A stretch of DNA of 64,000 nucleotides. Origin: Arion vulgaris. Lineage: Eukaryota; Mollusca; Gastropoda; Stylommatophora; Arionidae. The position numbers and the translations under genes were made by a program. This document shows, one piece after another, positions 9,483-19,430 of the stretch. The notes beneath the pieces are model-generated. The model was given only the letters and a program-made list of their open reading frames with translations, was not told the DNA's origin and did no database searches. Each line of letters starts with the position of its first letter. Within the stretch, counting starts at the first letter, position 1. The DNA lies in NCBI GenBank assembly GCA_020796225.1, contig CM036761.1:31880928-31944927 (forward strand). Direction: 5' to 3'.

Positions 9483-9885
9483 TTTATGAATCTGAGACTT
9501 ATACAACACATAAGAAAATAGAAAGTATGTTAAGAGGATTCAAGGGATTCGAGGAATTCTTAGAAAAATACTTGGATATACCTTAGAGGATAAGATAAGC
9601 AATATCAGGTTTTAAGAACTGACTTGTCTGGAAGACAGAAATATAAAAGTAGAAAAGAGACGATGGCGAATAATGTCTCATGGAGGTGAAAATAAAGGGG
9701 ATCAAAAACTGCAATGCTTTGTGCACCACGGGGACTGTGAAGAAAATGGAGACATCGGAACACATTTAGACGAACTTTTAAAACAGAGCTGAAAGAGATG
9801 CATATGACTATGTTTGAGATAGACAAGATACACACAAAATTGAAGTCAACAAATATATCTTGTATCTGCCTTATATCTTATAAGG
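9483..9885 (+). mobile_element. LINE-k tail fragment, diverged
   Basis: Frame pieces read RRWRIMSHGG and, with shifts, TFRRTLKTELKEMHMT followed by IDKIHTKLK. These align with the GHxLR and WRRTxExEL segments of other LINE tails here. Several frameshifts and stops show it is dead. Confidence 0.65.
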
Positions 9886-10093
9886 AGTGACGAGGACTTA
9901 TAATTATCTTCATGTCTGGTAACATATGAGGTTACAATAAGAATTTTCTATGCACCATTCGATGCACTATTTGATGTATTGCTTCTTTTACGCAAGTCGT
10001 TACAGCTGAAAGTTGCATTCTGTCCCAAAACCACCCGACCTCAAAAGCACGTATTTGTTACTGAAGATTTCATAACGTTTGGTCTAGTTTTAA

Positions 10094-10313
10094 CCCTTTC
10101 GCTGCTACATACTTTCCGAAGGCTGAGCTAAAAATAGCTACCCCTTGTTTATAGGTAAAAAAAACGTGAATGTACGCCTATACCAGTGACAGTAGCAATG
10201 TATAACGTGTTAACACGTCTTTGGCCCACATAGGAGAGATAATAGCAGACGTGTTAATGCGTCTTTAGAATTAAATGGGGAAACGTATATATACGTCCTT
10301 ATCAGCTAAAGGG
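10094..10313. mobile_element. piggyBac-like MITE
   Basis: Ends CCCTTTCGCTGCTA and, at the right, CAGCTAAAGGG form inverted termini. TTAA precedes the left end at 10090-10093; the right flank is a degraded TTTTAA. Length is about 220 bases with no coding capacity. The younger copy at 63640-63856 has TTAA on both sides. CCCTTT termini and a TTAA target are piggyBac features. Confidence 0.85.
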
Positions 10314-10581
10314 TTTTAAGAAACAAGGTTGTCAATGTTGCTCACAACCCCCATTTTAGTGAGCTATGAGGATACATTTATTCTTATCTTTCACGTTTGG
10401 TCTATCCTGTGTGGGTAGCTCTGTCAGGAACAAAGTGATTCCGTCGGCATAATTGTCAATGTCATTGAAATATACAATTCTCTCACTCTTACAAGGTAGC
10501 ACGCTCTCATCAGTGGACATCCTAAAGTAAACGTCAATAGGTATCCATATCTATCTTTACATCCACATTGTGGCTCGCAAG
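10314..10581. other. No recognisable feature
   Basis: Unassigned sequence between the piggyBac MITE and the hAT1/SINE-3 nest. Confidence 0.4.
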
Positions 10582-10756
10582 CAGGGCCGTGCCGTTCTCT
10601 GATACAGAGAGGCGGCCGCATCAGGCGGTGCCATAAGGGGGCGGCATAAGCAACAAAATCAAAATTACAATTGAAGGTTATTTTAAGGGAAAACAAAATA
10701 AGGGGCGGCATTTGTAAGATGTGCATCATACTGAGAAAATATACCCCACGGCCCTG
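10582..10756 (+). mobile_element. hAT1 MITE inserted in a SINE-3 head
   Basis: Both termini intact: CAGGGCCGTGCCGT and CCACGGCCCTG. Flanking octamers CTCGCAAG (10574-10581) and CCCGCAAG (10757-10764) match at 7 of 8 bases. The duplicated octamer is the normal GCCCGCAAGGGAAG of the SINE-3 head, so the MITE landed inside that head. Confidence 0.88.
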
Positions 10757-11005
10757 CCCGCAAGGGAAGCAAAGAATAGTACCACTGCCACCTACATGGC
10801 ATGACATAAGAGGCGACTGATGTAGGACTTCGAAAAGCTACCCTAGTAAATAAAAAGCATCGCAGAAATCGAATGTGCTAGCCTACTTGTAGACGCATAA
10901 CTGGCACAACGTTCAATCGCTCTTAGACTCAAATCACATACACATCACACAGAGTGGTTAACTTGTAGTCGATATGGCGTGTTAGAAGTAGAAGAAGAAG
11001 TTGCC
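10757..11005 (+). mobile_element. SINE-3 copy (5' end displaced by MITE)
   Basis: Continues from CCCGCAAGGGAAGCAAAG through GTAAATAAAAAGCATCGCAG and TAACTGGCACAACGTTC to an AGAAGAAGAAG end. This is the standard SINE-3 order. Confidence 0.88.
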
Positions 11006-11461
11006 TACAAGACGATGTATGTAAATATATGACTTGGGTAACACTCTCATATTATTTTAAAAACAAAACAATGGCAGAGAAACGGACACCAACAATCCAG
11101 CAATCAATAACATGCATTTCTCAATGATAAACACCTTCTTGCTGAGCTTTGTCAATGAGAATATTTGTAACACTAGTAACAGAAACAAGGTATTTGGTAT
11201 TATATTTCATACTTGCGCAAGTACATGTCTTGTACAATCTGCCTCATGATACATTTTTGGATATACCTAATAATGCGTGGGTATATCCAGCAAGAAATAA
11301 TTAACGTATTAGGAGATGGGTAAGTGTTAGCCTTGCCAGATTTATAAATCCTAGTTAAAGTTAGTTAGCTTAGGAGATTGTAGAACTCATGGAACTGAGC
11401 TTGACATAGATATCAGATGTCAGTTGTTGAAATAAATCACTGATATTGATGTCACGAATCC
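11006..11461. other. No recognisable feature
   Basis: No matched repeat or coding signal. Confidence 0.4.
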
Positions 11462-11860
11462 CATATATATATATATATATATGCATGTCTATATTTTTGT
11501 TTTTGTCAATCTGCTAGTCTGACTGTCTATATATCTGTCTCTCGGTCTATCTGTCATTATCGTCTCTATCCTTCTATCTATGATTCACTCTCATCTTTCT
11601 ACCTTTCTGCTTATTTGTCCCTCCAACGTCTATCTGTCGTTCTGTCTAAATATTTATCTTGTTGCACACACACACACACACGCATATACACACACACGCA
11701 CACATAACAAACACACACACACATGAAACACACACATATATGTATATTTATCGACCTCATGTCACGGACGTGCGTCAACTTCACGGATAATAGCAAACAC
11801 CAGAGACATAGATTAGTGGAGATCTGTGATCGTCTATGTCAGCCAATACGGCACCTAATG

Positions 11861-11911
<51 letters not shown>
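11462..11911. repeat. Microsatellites: (AT)n, CTAT/CTGT-rich, (CA)n, (TA)n
   Basis: (AT)n at 11463-11482, a TCTGTCTATCT-rich block at 11520-11660, an interrupted (CA)n at 11664-11745 and a long (TA)n at 11864-11911. Protein-like frames here are repeats of YIYIYI type and are not genes. Confidence 0.9.
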
Positions 11912-11913
<2 letters not shown>

Positions 11914-11965
11914 ATACCTACACTGCATAAGAGATAATATTAATGATGTTAAGGGCACTAGAATC

Positions 11966-12216
11966 GCCCGAGTGGTTACCGGGGCCTAAATGTGGGATGT
12001 AAAGAATAGAACCGCTGTCACCAGTCACGCATGTCGTAAGAGGTGATTAAGGAGGTTTGGCTTAAATCGAGTGCATGTGTCCTAAGCGTGTAGAAGTCTA
12101 TGGGCTTAGGAGCCTACCAAACCAATGTGTAACGTATACACGTTCTTGGCAAAGATCAAACATATTACAAAGAGTGATTAAAATTGGTCGTAATGAACGA
12201 ACGCAAAGATGTAGAA
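11966..12216 (+). mobile_element. SINE-5 copy with target-site duplication
   Basis: Same order as the 6.6-kb copy, ending in a degraded ACGCAAAGATGTAGAAG. Flanks GGCACTAGAATC (11954-11965) and GGCGCTAGAATC (12217-12228) match at 11 of 12 bases. Confidence 0.9.
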
Positions 12217-12424
12217 GGCGCTAGAATCAGGCGTGGCATGTCTTGGATGGTCCGATCCAATAGAACAATTGACCAGGTTACCTTAGATGCGACTGTGATA
12301 TTTTTCCTCCAACCTCCTGCACACTTGGACTTATAAAAGTGAAGTGACTTTATACCCCAAGGTCTGAAACGGCTACAGTAAATTAAAATAAAATATGTAT
12401 AAATTGTGTGATGTGTGCAGCTAT

Positions 12425-12460
12425 ATATTTCGACCAAAAGGCCTTTATCAAGCAAAGGTT
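12425..12460 (-). repeat. Repeat S, left module
   Basis: Contains CGACCAAAAGGCCTTTATCA, the reverse complement of the module at 31.3 and 33.8 kb that precedes AAAACTACAGTACTTTGT. Confidence 0.6.
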
Positions 12461-12515
12461 ATCACAGAAGTGAAGCGTTTCACTTCTTAGACCGGTCAGA
12501 ACATATAGTATCGGA

Positions 12516-12681
12516 CAGTGGCGGCTCGTCATTAAGGGCCAGAGGGGCCGGGCCCCACCAACACTAATGCGTAACGTGCATTTATTATTTAATAAATAAA
12601 ATATAACCTAACCCACAATCATGATTTTCCCGAAATGCTGTGTCTGGCCCCACCAACAAAAACGATCACGAGTCGCCACTG
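12516..12681. mobile_element. hAT-like MITE (hAT2) with perfect 8-bp TSD
   Basis: Termini CAGTGGCGGCTCGT and ACGAGTCGCCACTG are inverted repeats with one mismatch. GTATCGGA flanks it exactly on both sides (12508-12515 and 12682-12689). It is 166 bases, non-coding, and shares CCCCACCAACA near both ends. Single copy in this window. Confidence 0.92.
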
Positions 12682-12712
12682 GTATCGGACAATAAATTCC
12701 TAATGTATTTGA

Positions 12713-12760
12713 TAAAACTACAGTACTTTGTTTTTACGTGTTTCGTTATTGTTACATAGT
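12713..12760 (+). repeat. Repeat S, right module
   Basis: AAAACTACAGTACTTTGTTT followed by TTACGTGTTTCG. The same module occurs at 31.4, 33.85 and 55.9 kb. Confidence 0.65.
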
Positions 12761-13009
12761 GTTACTGCAGTCCTCCTTTATATCGATGAAGCTATATGTC
12801 CATATGTTTTCGAAATTGGTTTAGGACTAGAAACAGCAACATGTAACATTGACTTTGTTAGAGAAACTGCACTGAATGAACGCTATTTTCCATTAAGGAT
12901 GCAGAAGTGAAAACTTATTATACATGTTGATGATAACCGATGATGTCCTATGCTTCATTATGAAACGGGAATGAATAAAAGAGAAGACTGGCGTAGATGC
13001 TCGATGCTT

Positions 13010-13433
13010 GCTTCACGTTCCAATGATGCTCATTTTGCTCCCTTGTGGAAGCCATCCGGGTAGTTTACTGGAGAATAATGATCTCAATGTAGGTTAGATA
13101 GTGGTCGTAGTCATCTCGAAGACAGATGATAAAACAATAGGTCCCTTGTTAAGTTTGAGCACGCCAAAGAAGCTTTAACAGTTCAAAATCAAGAAAAGGC
13201 TGGATATGCGCTGTCCAGGCTAAATTCATTAGAAAGATTAAAAAATAAAATTCCCATAAAATGTTGTTACTATCTTCAAATTTACATCGGGTATCCTCGC
13301 CGGTGCTACAGTGTTCATGCACTGTCGCTGAGATTTTTCTATGTTAGAAAGAGATAAGAGCACATATGGTTGCCATGGTTGTTATAAAGGTGCAAAGATG
13401 ATTGTCACATCAATCAATCAATCAATCAATTAA
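13010..13433 (+). mobile_element. SINE-1 copy, near full length
   Basis: Internal AGACAGATGATAAAACAATA, GAGCACGCCAAAGAAG and AAATTCATTAGAAAGATTAA, then the 3' part and a tail of five ATCA units. A 13-base insertion relative to other copies (TTGCCATGGTTGT region) lies near 13370. Confidence 0.85.
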
Positions 13434-13626
13434 GCAAAGAGGGGAAAAAAAGAAAGAGTTGGACCAAGCATAAACTGAACATGATACCACATTCATATTG
13501 GCAGTAGTTCAATAAAGATCAGTTTCAAACACAACTCATAATTGCATGATATATTTCATGAAATAGTTTATGTCCATATTTGAAGAAGTTGACGGAATTT
13601 AACTAACGATTTCACAACATAAATCG

Positions 13627-13765
13627 CCTGTGTGTTGCCGGGACTGGCAATGGAATCAACGAATACTGCGACCTACTTGGCCTGTCGTAAGAGGTGACTA
13701 AGGTAGGGGCCTAAGAACGCTACCCTTGTAAATCAAAAGTATCGAAGAAACCTGGCCTACTGATA
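13627..13765 (+). mobile_element. SINE-3, 5' part
   Basis: GTGTGTTGCCGGGACTGGCA, CTGTCGTAAGAGGTGACTAA and CTACCCTTGTAAATCAAAAG follow the SINE-3 order. It breaks off where the next SINE-1 begins. Confidence 0.75.
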
Positions 13766-13946
13766 TCGGTGATATCTATAAAACGTAGGCTGAATAGTTC
13801 AGGTTGAGAACGTAACATGACTATTGGCAGATGAAATTCGATAAGAACATGCCTCAAATCTGCTGTCAGGGCAACAATTCATTATAAAAAAAGATTAAGA
13901 ATTCCTACACAAAATTTCAACATTAAAAAAATTTCATCAGGAACAC

Positions 13947-14176
13947 TTCTTCTTCTTCTTTGCGATCGCTTTTTTGATGATTATACCGTTAGACGTGTTC
14001 TTATGATGAAATCGACTGTAGTCTGGAGCTCATCTCTAGTGCCATGTAGTTTTGAATGTAGTGTTGTGTTGTAGGGCCAGCATTCCTTTCTTGGGAAGAC
14101 ATACATGGGGCAGTCTTGCAGGACATGTTCTGTGGTTTGTTCAGCAGAGCCACAGGGGCACAGTGCATGATCCAAG
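13947..14176 (-). mobile_element. LINE-g 3' end with zinc-knuckle-like tail
   Basis: The minus strand encodes CPCGSAEQTTEHVLQDCP, then KLHGTRDELQTTVDFIIRT and a stop, followed by GCGATCGCAAAGAAGAAGAA as the 3' end. The C-x-C...H...C pattern after the RNase H domain is known from I/Jockey-like non-LTR elements. It forms the 3' part of a 5'-inverted insertion. The other part is the RNase H piece on the opposite strand. Confidence 0.88.
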
Positions 14177-14367
14177 AAAACTACCCTAAACAATCATGGA
14201 TCCACGCCTACACCGACGGATTTGCAACAGATGCAATCAAGAACGGAAGGGCTGGTATCTATATTACATATCCCAACAATCACACCGAAACAAAGTACAT
14301 GCCAACTGGTAAATTTTGTTCAAACTACACCGCAGAGGCTCAAGCACTAATACAGGCCGCAATCATG
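14177..14367 (+). mobile_element. LINE-g RNase H fragment, inverted
   Basis: Encodes SWIHAYTDGFATDAIKNGRA, later GKFCSNYTAEAQALIQ. The YTDG aspartate and AExxAL glutamate are the first two RNase H catalytic positions. The domain stops before the later catalytic residues. It lies on the opposite strand to the adjoining tail, yet within the same pair of target duplications. Confidence 0.88.
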
Positions 14368-14520
14368 ATCAGGAACACTGACTTGTGCTGTTGAGTTTGT
14401 GAACTGCCACTAAGATTTTCCTTTGTAAGAAAGATGTCGAAACACACATGGTTATTCACCTAAGTGCCATGATGAAGGTCATATCAATCAATCAATCAAT
14501 CAATCGATCTTGAATAAAAC

Positions 14521-14849
14521 CGTCGCCCGAGTGGTTACCGTGGCCCAAATTGGGGTGTAAAGAATAGAACCACTGTTACCTGTCACGCATGTCGTAAGAG
14601 GCTAGCTACCCCACACCGTAAAAAAACTAAATGCCTACAGAACGGAGAGCGAACCGAGTAAACGTTGGCTGAAACTGAACACATCGCCGAAGGATAAGCA
14701 CCAGAGCTCTAAATGGTGCTGAAGATGTGACGTAAAACACACCAATACTAAGGCTGCATGAATCAGATTTCCACATGAATAGAATTAATGGGAAGATCTG
14801 GTACATCGGTCTGGGCGGTGATCGAGAGAGAGAGAGAGAGAGAAAGAGA
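14521..14849 (+). mobile_element. SINE-4 copy
   Basis: The head CGCCCGAGTGGTTACC...GTCGTAAGAGGC is shared with SINE-3/5. The body GAACCGAGTAAACG, CCGAAGGATAAGCACCAGAG and GATCTGGTACATCGGTC ends in (GA)n. Possible 9-bp flanks GAATAAAAC and GAATAAACC. It lacks about 20 head bases present in other copies (GACTAAGGAGGTTGG region). Confidence 0.9.
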
Positions 14850-15094
14850 GAATAAACCCATATGATTACTTCATGGGAGGACGATAATTACGTATTATGA
14901 TAAACATCTTTATTGGAATTTTAGACGTTTCTTTTAGTCTGTGTTTGTTTAGTTATTCATGAAAAGTGTTAATAATACTACTGTTTCCTAGTGTTACATT
15001 TAGTTTGGAACATACTATACCATTGTTTTGTTCGTTGTGCTGTTTAGTAAACGAATTTGTGGTAAAGTTCTAATACTAATTACAATGTCACCGT
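14850..15094. other. No recognisable feature
   Basis: No repeat match or coding signal. Confidence 0.4.
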
Positions 15095-15400
15095 CATCAT
15101 TAAATAGCGTGTCCTGAGAAGAGCTTTGCAACCTTAATAGTCCTTCGGAATGTATCTCTCTCTCTCTTATATGCCAGATGTCCCGTCTCTGCAGCCGTCA
15201 TGCTCAAACAATCAGTTACATCATGAATACATCTTCTCCGGGGTCTTTCTCTTCTCCCCTTTGCCAGGATGCCTCCATCAATGATGCCTCCTTCCATGAT
15301 GGTCTTCTCCAGACCTCTGTGTCTCTTTATATGTACAAAATACTTATATTTTCTCATTTCTATTCGTAGCATCTTATAATGTTGTACTTAGTCGAAATCG
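15095..15400 (-). mobile_element. LINE-c tail fragment
   Basis: The minus strand is open for 90 codons and encodes HIKRHRGLEKTIMEGGI, ERPRRRCIHDVTDCLSMTAA and FRRTIKVAKLFSGHAI before the stop. The family is better preserved at 16.4 kb. The 3' end reads AATGATGACGGTGAC. Confidence 0.85.
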
Positions 15401-15402
15401 TC

Positions 15403-15515
15403 AACTTCTTCTTCATTATACTCTCCATATCGAGCACTTGTTAACCACTCTGTGTGCTTTACATGTGATCTGAGCCTAAGAGCGATAGTACGTTGTGCCA
15501 GTTAGTGCTCTTGTG
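15403..15515 (-). mobile_element. SINE-3, 3' part
   Basis: On the minus strand TAACTGGCACAACGTAC-like, then CTTAGGCTCAGATCACATG and a GAAGAAG end. The 5' half is absent. Confidence 0.75.
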
Positions 15516-15734
15516 TCAATTGTTAGCTGTTCGATTGTTCGGCGACTACTTTTTGAATAAAAACAATATAATTGATAATGAATTTATACATCTAGTTAAC
15601 ACATTTGATAACACACTTTTTACAAACGTAACTAGCTATTAAAGAGCATACAATCAAGGACAATGAAATATATCGGACACATCAAACGACATGTGTGCAT
15701 AGAGAAGATACTTTTGGAGGGTATAAACCTGGAA

Positions 15735-15832
15735 ACCAAAATCAGTATTGAAGGTTATTTTAAAGAAAAACATTTAAGGGGTGGCATTTCGAAGACTTGC
15801 ATCATATTGAGAAAATATACCGCACGGTCCTG
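15735..15832 (+). mobile_element. hAT1 MITE, right half only
   Basis: From ATCAGTATTGAAGGTTATTT to the right terminus CGCACGGTCCTG. The left terminus is missing, so this is a deletion remnant that cannot move. Confidence 0.75.
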
Positions 15833-16424
15833 AATAAAGATTGTTAGCAACTTTTTCAAGTGTTCTCGTATTGTTACATTACTCTAACAGATTCTCATAC
15901 AAATGTTGCTAATATAGAAATATTTTATAAAACAAAATAATTTGATAATAAAATGATATGTCATAAACACAATTGTTCTAATAAACTTAGAGGCGCGGAG
16001 AAGTATCAGGCAGGGAGGGATCTATCTCATCTCTAATCCAGTCCACATTTTTCTCTAAGCATCGTTGTGAATGAAGATTTTTCTCATGGGCTAGGTGCAC
16101 TGCATTTGTTGTGAACTCATGTAGTTTTAATAATTATGGGATATTGCCTATCCTTTGCTTCCAGATATCTCTTCTACTCTTGCGCCATATCGCTAGCAAT
16201 GTATACATTTTATAATAACTAATTGGGAACCACTCGGATAAGATACTCAATCCATTACAATTTCTTTTTTTCTATTCATTTGACGCGGGTTGTTGTTTTT
16301 GCAATATTCTGAATGTTGTAATTTTTTTTCACTTTTCGTTTCTAGTTACATTCATATCTTTTCTTCTCATCTGACGTGTTGTGTTTTTACCTCGCATTGT
16401 TATTTACGTGTATTATGTTTGACA
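15833..16424. other. No recognisable feature
   Basis: AT-rich sequence, no repeat match or coding signal. Confidence 0.4.
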
Positions 16425-16900
16425 TAGATAGCAGAGGATTATGATCAAATAACTTCCTGAACAGAACTTTGCCACCCTAAGTGTCCTTCGGAATTTCTCT
16501 CTCTTATATTCCAGATGTCCCGCCTCTGCAGCCGTCATGTTTAAACCATCAGTTACATCCTGAATCCATCTACTCCGTGGTCTTCCTCTTCTCCTTTTTA
16601 CTGGTATGCCCCCTTCCATGATGGACTTCTCCTTCCCTTCGTGTCTTTGTATGTGTCCAACCTATCTTAGTTTTCTTTTTCTTTTTTGTAGCATCAGCCA
16701 GTCTTCTTTAATTTTGAGTTCTTTCTGGATAGATGTATTTTCTCTCATCTCTTCCCATGTTATACCAAGGACTCTTTGGTAACACTTACATTCAAAAGAA
16801 CATATTTGTTTTTCCACTGCCTTGTTTAAAAATACATGATTCACACTCATACGTTGCCACTGGCAGGAATATGTATGCTCCTAGTATTCTGATCTTTGTT
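16425..16900 (-). mobile_element. LINE-c, longer tail fragment
   Basis: Minus-strand pieces read AVEKQICSFECKCYQRVLGI and KELKIKEDWLMLQKRKRKLR, then after a stop GHIQRHEGKEKSIMEGGI, RRRGRPRSRWIQDVTDGLNM and FRRTLRVAKFCSG. This gives the order of the family from just after the RT core to the end. At least one stop and a lost natural terminator show it is inactive. Confidence 0.87.
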
Positions 16901-17061
16901 TTCCTATCAGTTTCAAACATACTGTGTTTTAGTGTTTTAATTTTGTGTAAAGCGATGATTGTTCTACTTTAATTTCCATCACATTATTTTAGAAGGGTAT
17001 ATGATGAAAAAAATGGCTGTTATCAGTTATTATTTGCCAATTCATACAGATAAATGGATGT

Positions 17062-17545
17062 TTCTTTCTTTCTCGAATCCTGTATGCCTCACAGCGTCAG
17101 GTCAGGAAGAGATTTCTAAAACGGGCCCTAGTATGCGCTTCGTAGATAGTCTCTTTCGTCGCCTCTGTTATCTCTGAGGTCCATCTTTTGCGTGGCCGGC
17201 CTTTTGCTTTGTACCCATTGTATCGGAGCAGCATTGCTCTTTGGGTGCACTGTCTGATGGTAATCTGCTTACATGACCGAACCATTTAATTTGTTGTTTC
17301 TTGATGAAGTCTAGTACTGATGTTGTACCCACTTTTTCCTGATGTCTTCATTTCTCAACCGGTCTCTTCTTGTTACACCCAGCATTCTGCGTAGACACTT
17401 CATCTCTGTTGTGACTAGTTTTCTTCTATCGTTTGTTGTCAGCGTCCAGGTTTGGCACTGGTAACATAGTGTGGGGAGAAAGATTGTGTTGAACATTGCT
17501 CTTTTTGTGTTCATGGTGACGTGTTTGCATCTTAAAATTGGCGCC
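17062..17545 (-). mobile_element. LINE-b insertion with 30-bp target duplication
   Basis: Minus-strand frames read FNTIFLPTLCYQCQTWTL, RRKLVTTEMKCLRRMLGVTR, RDRLRNEDIRKKW and, after shifts, AKGRPRKRWTSEITEATK and ARFRNLFLT before the stop. The 3' end is an AGAAAGAAAGAAA-type tail. Direct repeats of 30 bases at 17032-17061 and 17546-17575 differ at one position and bound the 484-bp insert exactly. Confidence 0.9.
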
Positions 17546-17869
17546 ATTTGCCAATTCATACAGATAACTGGATGTATGTGTAGTATAAGCAATTGGTATA
17601 TTACTGCGTTAAATATTTTTAGCATGTGTTTTCAATATCTTTATCTGGTTTATCATTATCTGTAAAAATCAAACTTTGAATTCTTTTTTAATCTCATATT
17701 TGTTTTTTCCTAATATAACTGACCTCTACATTAAAGTATGGTTGTTGCTTTACTGATCAACATCGATTCTGTCTGGGGTTTACGAATTTTCATGTTGATA
17801 TTTACACAAGCTCACTAATTGTACTTGCATAATCTTGCAATATACATTCATTTGAATACAATTATCTTG

Positions 17870-18450
17870 TACCGTCAAAAAAAAATTAGTTTGCATATAA
17901 TGCAGTTTTCTAAGAAAAATGTACCTGTTGTTTTTATATCTTAAGGGTTCAAGAAAGAGGCGACACCCTAGAGAGACCCTGAAAGAACTTTGCTGAGAGA
18001 GGAACAGACATATCGGTCTCAATTCCATAGAAGAGGATGAGCTATTTGCACAAGAAAAGAGCGATATGGAGAAATTACTTGCAGGCCCATTGTAACGTAT
18101 AACGATACAAGAGGGATTGTTGTTTTTATTATTTTATATCTTAAGGTATGGATATGAAGATACAACATAATGAAAAATTATCCATACTATACTAGAATTA
18201 CTATAGTATAAATATGTAACATTAGGCATTCTTGTAGATATCTGATCCTCATCTGTGCCTAGATGAAAATTAGTTCCTTTATAACGCCGTTTTTCTAAAA
18301 ATAATTTATCTGTTGTTGTTACTACATTTCAAGGTAGGGATATGGAGATAAAACAGCATCAACGATTAGCCATAACATACTGGAATTACTATAAAACAAA
18401 AATGTAAACTCAGGCATTCTTGTATATGTCTGCGTCTTATCTGTGCTAAT
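17870..18450 (+). repeat. Two diverged ~180-bp tandem copies, one split by a LINE
   Basis: The unit with GTATGGATATGAAGATACA, ACTAGAATTACTATAGTAT and GGCATTCTTGTAGATAT recurs about 180 bases later as GTAGGGATATGGAGATAA and so on. The first copy is interrupted by the LINE-a insert at 17947-18131; the second provides an unoccupied version of that site. Confidence 0.75.
17947..18131 (+). mobile_element. LINE-a 5'-truncated insertion, 15-bp TSD
   Basis: Contains only the last part of the LINE-a tail (TTGCTGAGAGAGG, ACTTGCAGGCCCAT) and a (TTA)-type end. TTTTATATCTTAAGG is perfectly duplicated at 17932-17946 and 18132-18146, so the 185-bp insert is a complete, severely truncated retroposition event. 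Confidence 0.92.
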
Positions 18451-19344
18451 ACACAGTGCTAACTTGCACTACCCCAGGGCGATCCAGCTACCGACGACAT
18501 AAAATACATAGATCCTGCTGATGTATCTGTAGAAGTCGGAGTAAAAACACCCGGAAGCTTAGTCAAGAGTTTTGCTTTAATGGAAGCTCAAATCCTTGGA
18601 CTTAATGGTTTTTTTAGACATGCAGAGAGAAATTCGTGTGTTTGTAAACAGAGTAAAATAGGTTTAATGTAGAGAAGAACAAAATGGAAAAGGAGCGTGT
18701 TTGCTTGACTGAAAGGAAAAATTGCGTTATAGTTTTGGTTTGAAGCAAAGCTATTTTTTGTTGTTTTTATTTTGTTGAGAAATTTAAATTGTTTTCTCAA
18801 GCCAAGAACAGAATAATAGTGTGAAAGTTGACAAAATGAAATGTAGGTCAGAGACTCCCAATGCGGCGACGCCCACATTATGTATTTATGGCGATCTATT
18901 TTTCACAACCGGTTTTACTGTTAAATCATAATTTCAAGAAAATAAATTTAAAAAAATAAGAATAAGTTTAAGGTTTCCTCGTAGTACTCTCATGAACAGC
19001 AAGTTTTCTCGTTTTTGTGAACTTGTTTTATTTTATAACCATTCTACTTCCCTCTAACCACACCCTTTATTTTTCTGGTTGTAGACACCTACAATCAACT
19101 CACCCCTTTAAGGAAATAACACATCTGTGCATACTCTGCTTTGAGAGACCGGCCACCAAATAATTTTAACAGTTATAAAGGGAGACAGGTAGGTTCAGTT
19201 TAGTGTAGGAACAGTTTGTTCTTTATCAGCGATTTATTTGTCTAAATTGATCTTATTACTTAACCTGTACGAAATACAACATGTGAGCTACAACAAATAT
19301 TAATTAGCATCCTCTTGTCATTGGAAAATATTCATAAATGGTAT
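18451..19344. other. No recognisable feature
   Basis: About 890 bases, AT-rich, with no repeat I can match and only short open frames without coding character. Confidence 0.4.
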
Positions 19345-19430
19345 GAAAAATTGTTTATCAGCCAATACTCTTTAACATTCAGTTCTTTCATGACATCAGT
19401 GTTCTTCCATTTCATATTAATGTCAACAAA
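19345..19430 (-). mobile_element. LINE-h fragment
   Basis: ACTCTTTAACATTCAGTTC and CATGACATCAGTGTTCTTCC match the LINE-h insert at 62139-62521, on the same strand. Confidence 0.65.

Larger units (their letters stand above)
13766..14507 (+). mobile_element. SINE-1 copy split by a LINE insertion
   Basis: The left half (13766-13946) runs from ATAAAACGTAGGCTG to ATTTCATCAGGAACA. The right half (14368-14507) resumes at GGAACACTGACTTGTGCTG and ends in ATCA units. Joined, they follow the SINE-1 order without a gap apart from the duplicated target bases. Confidence 0.85.
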
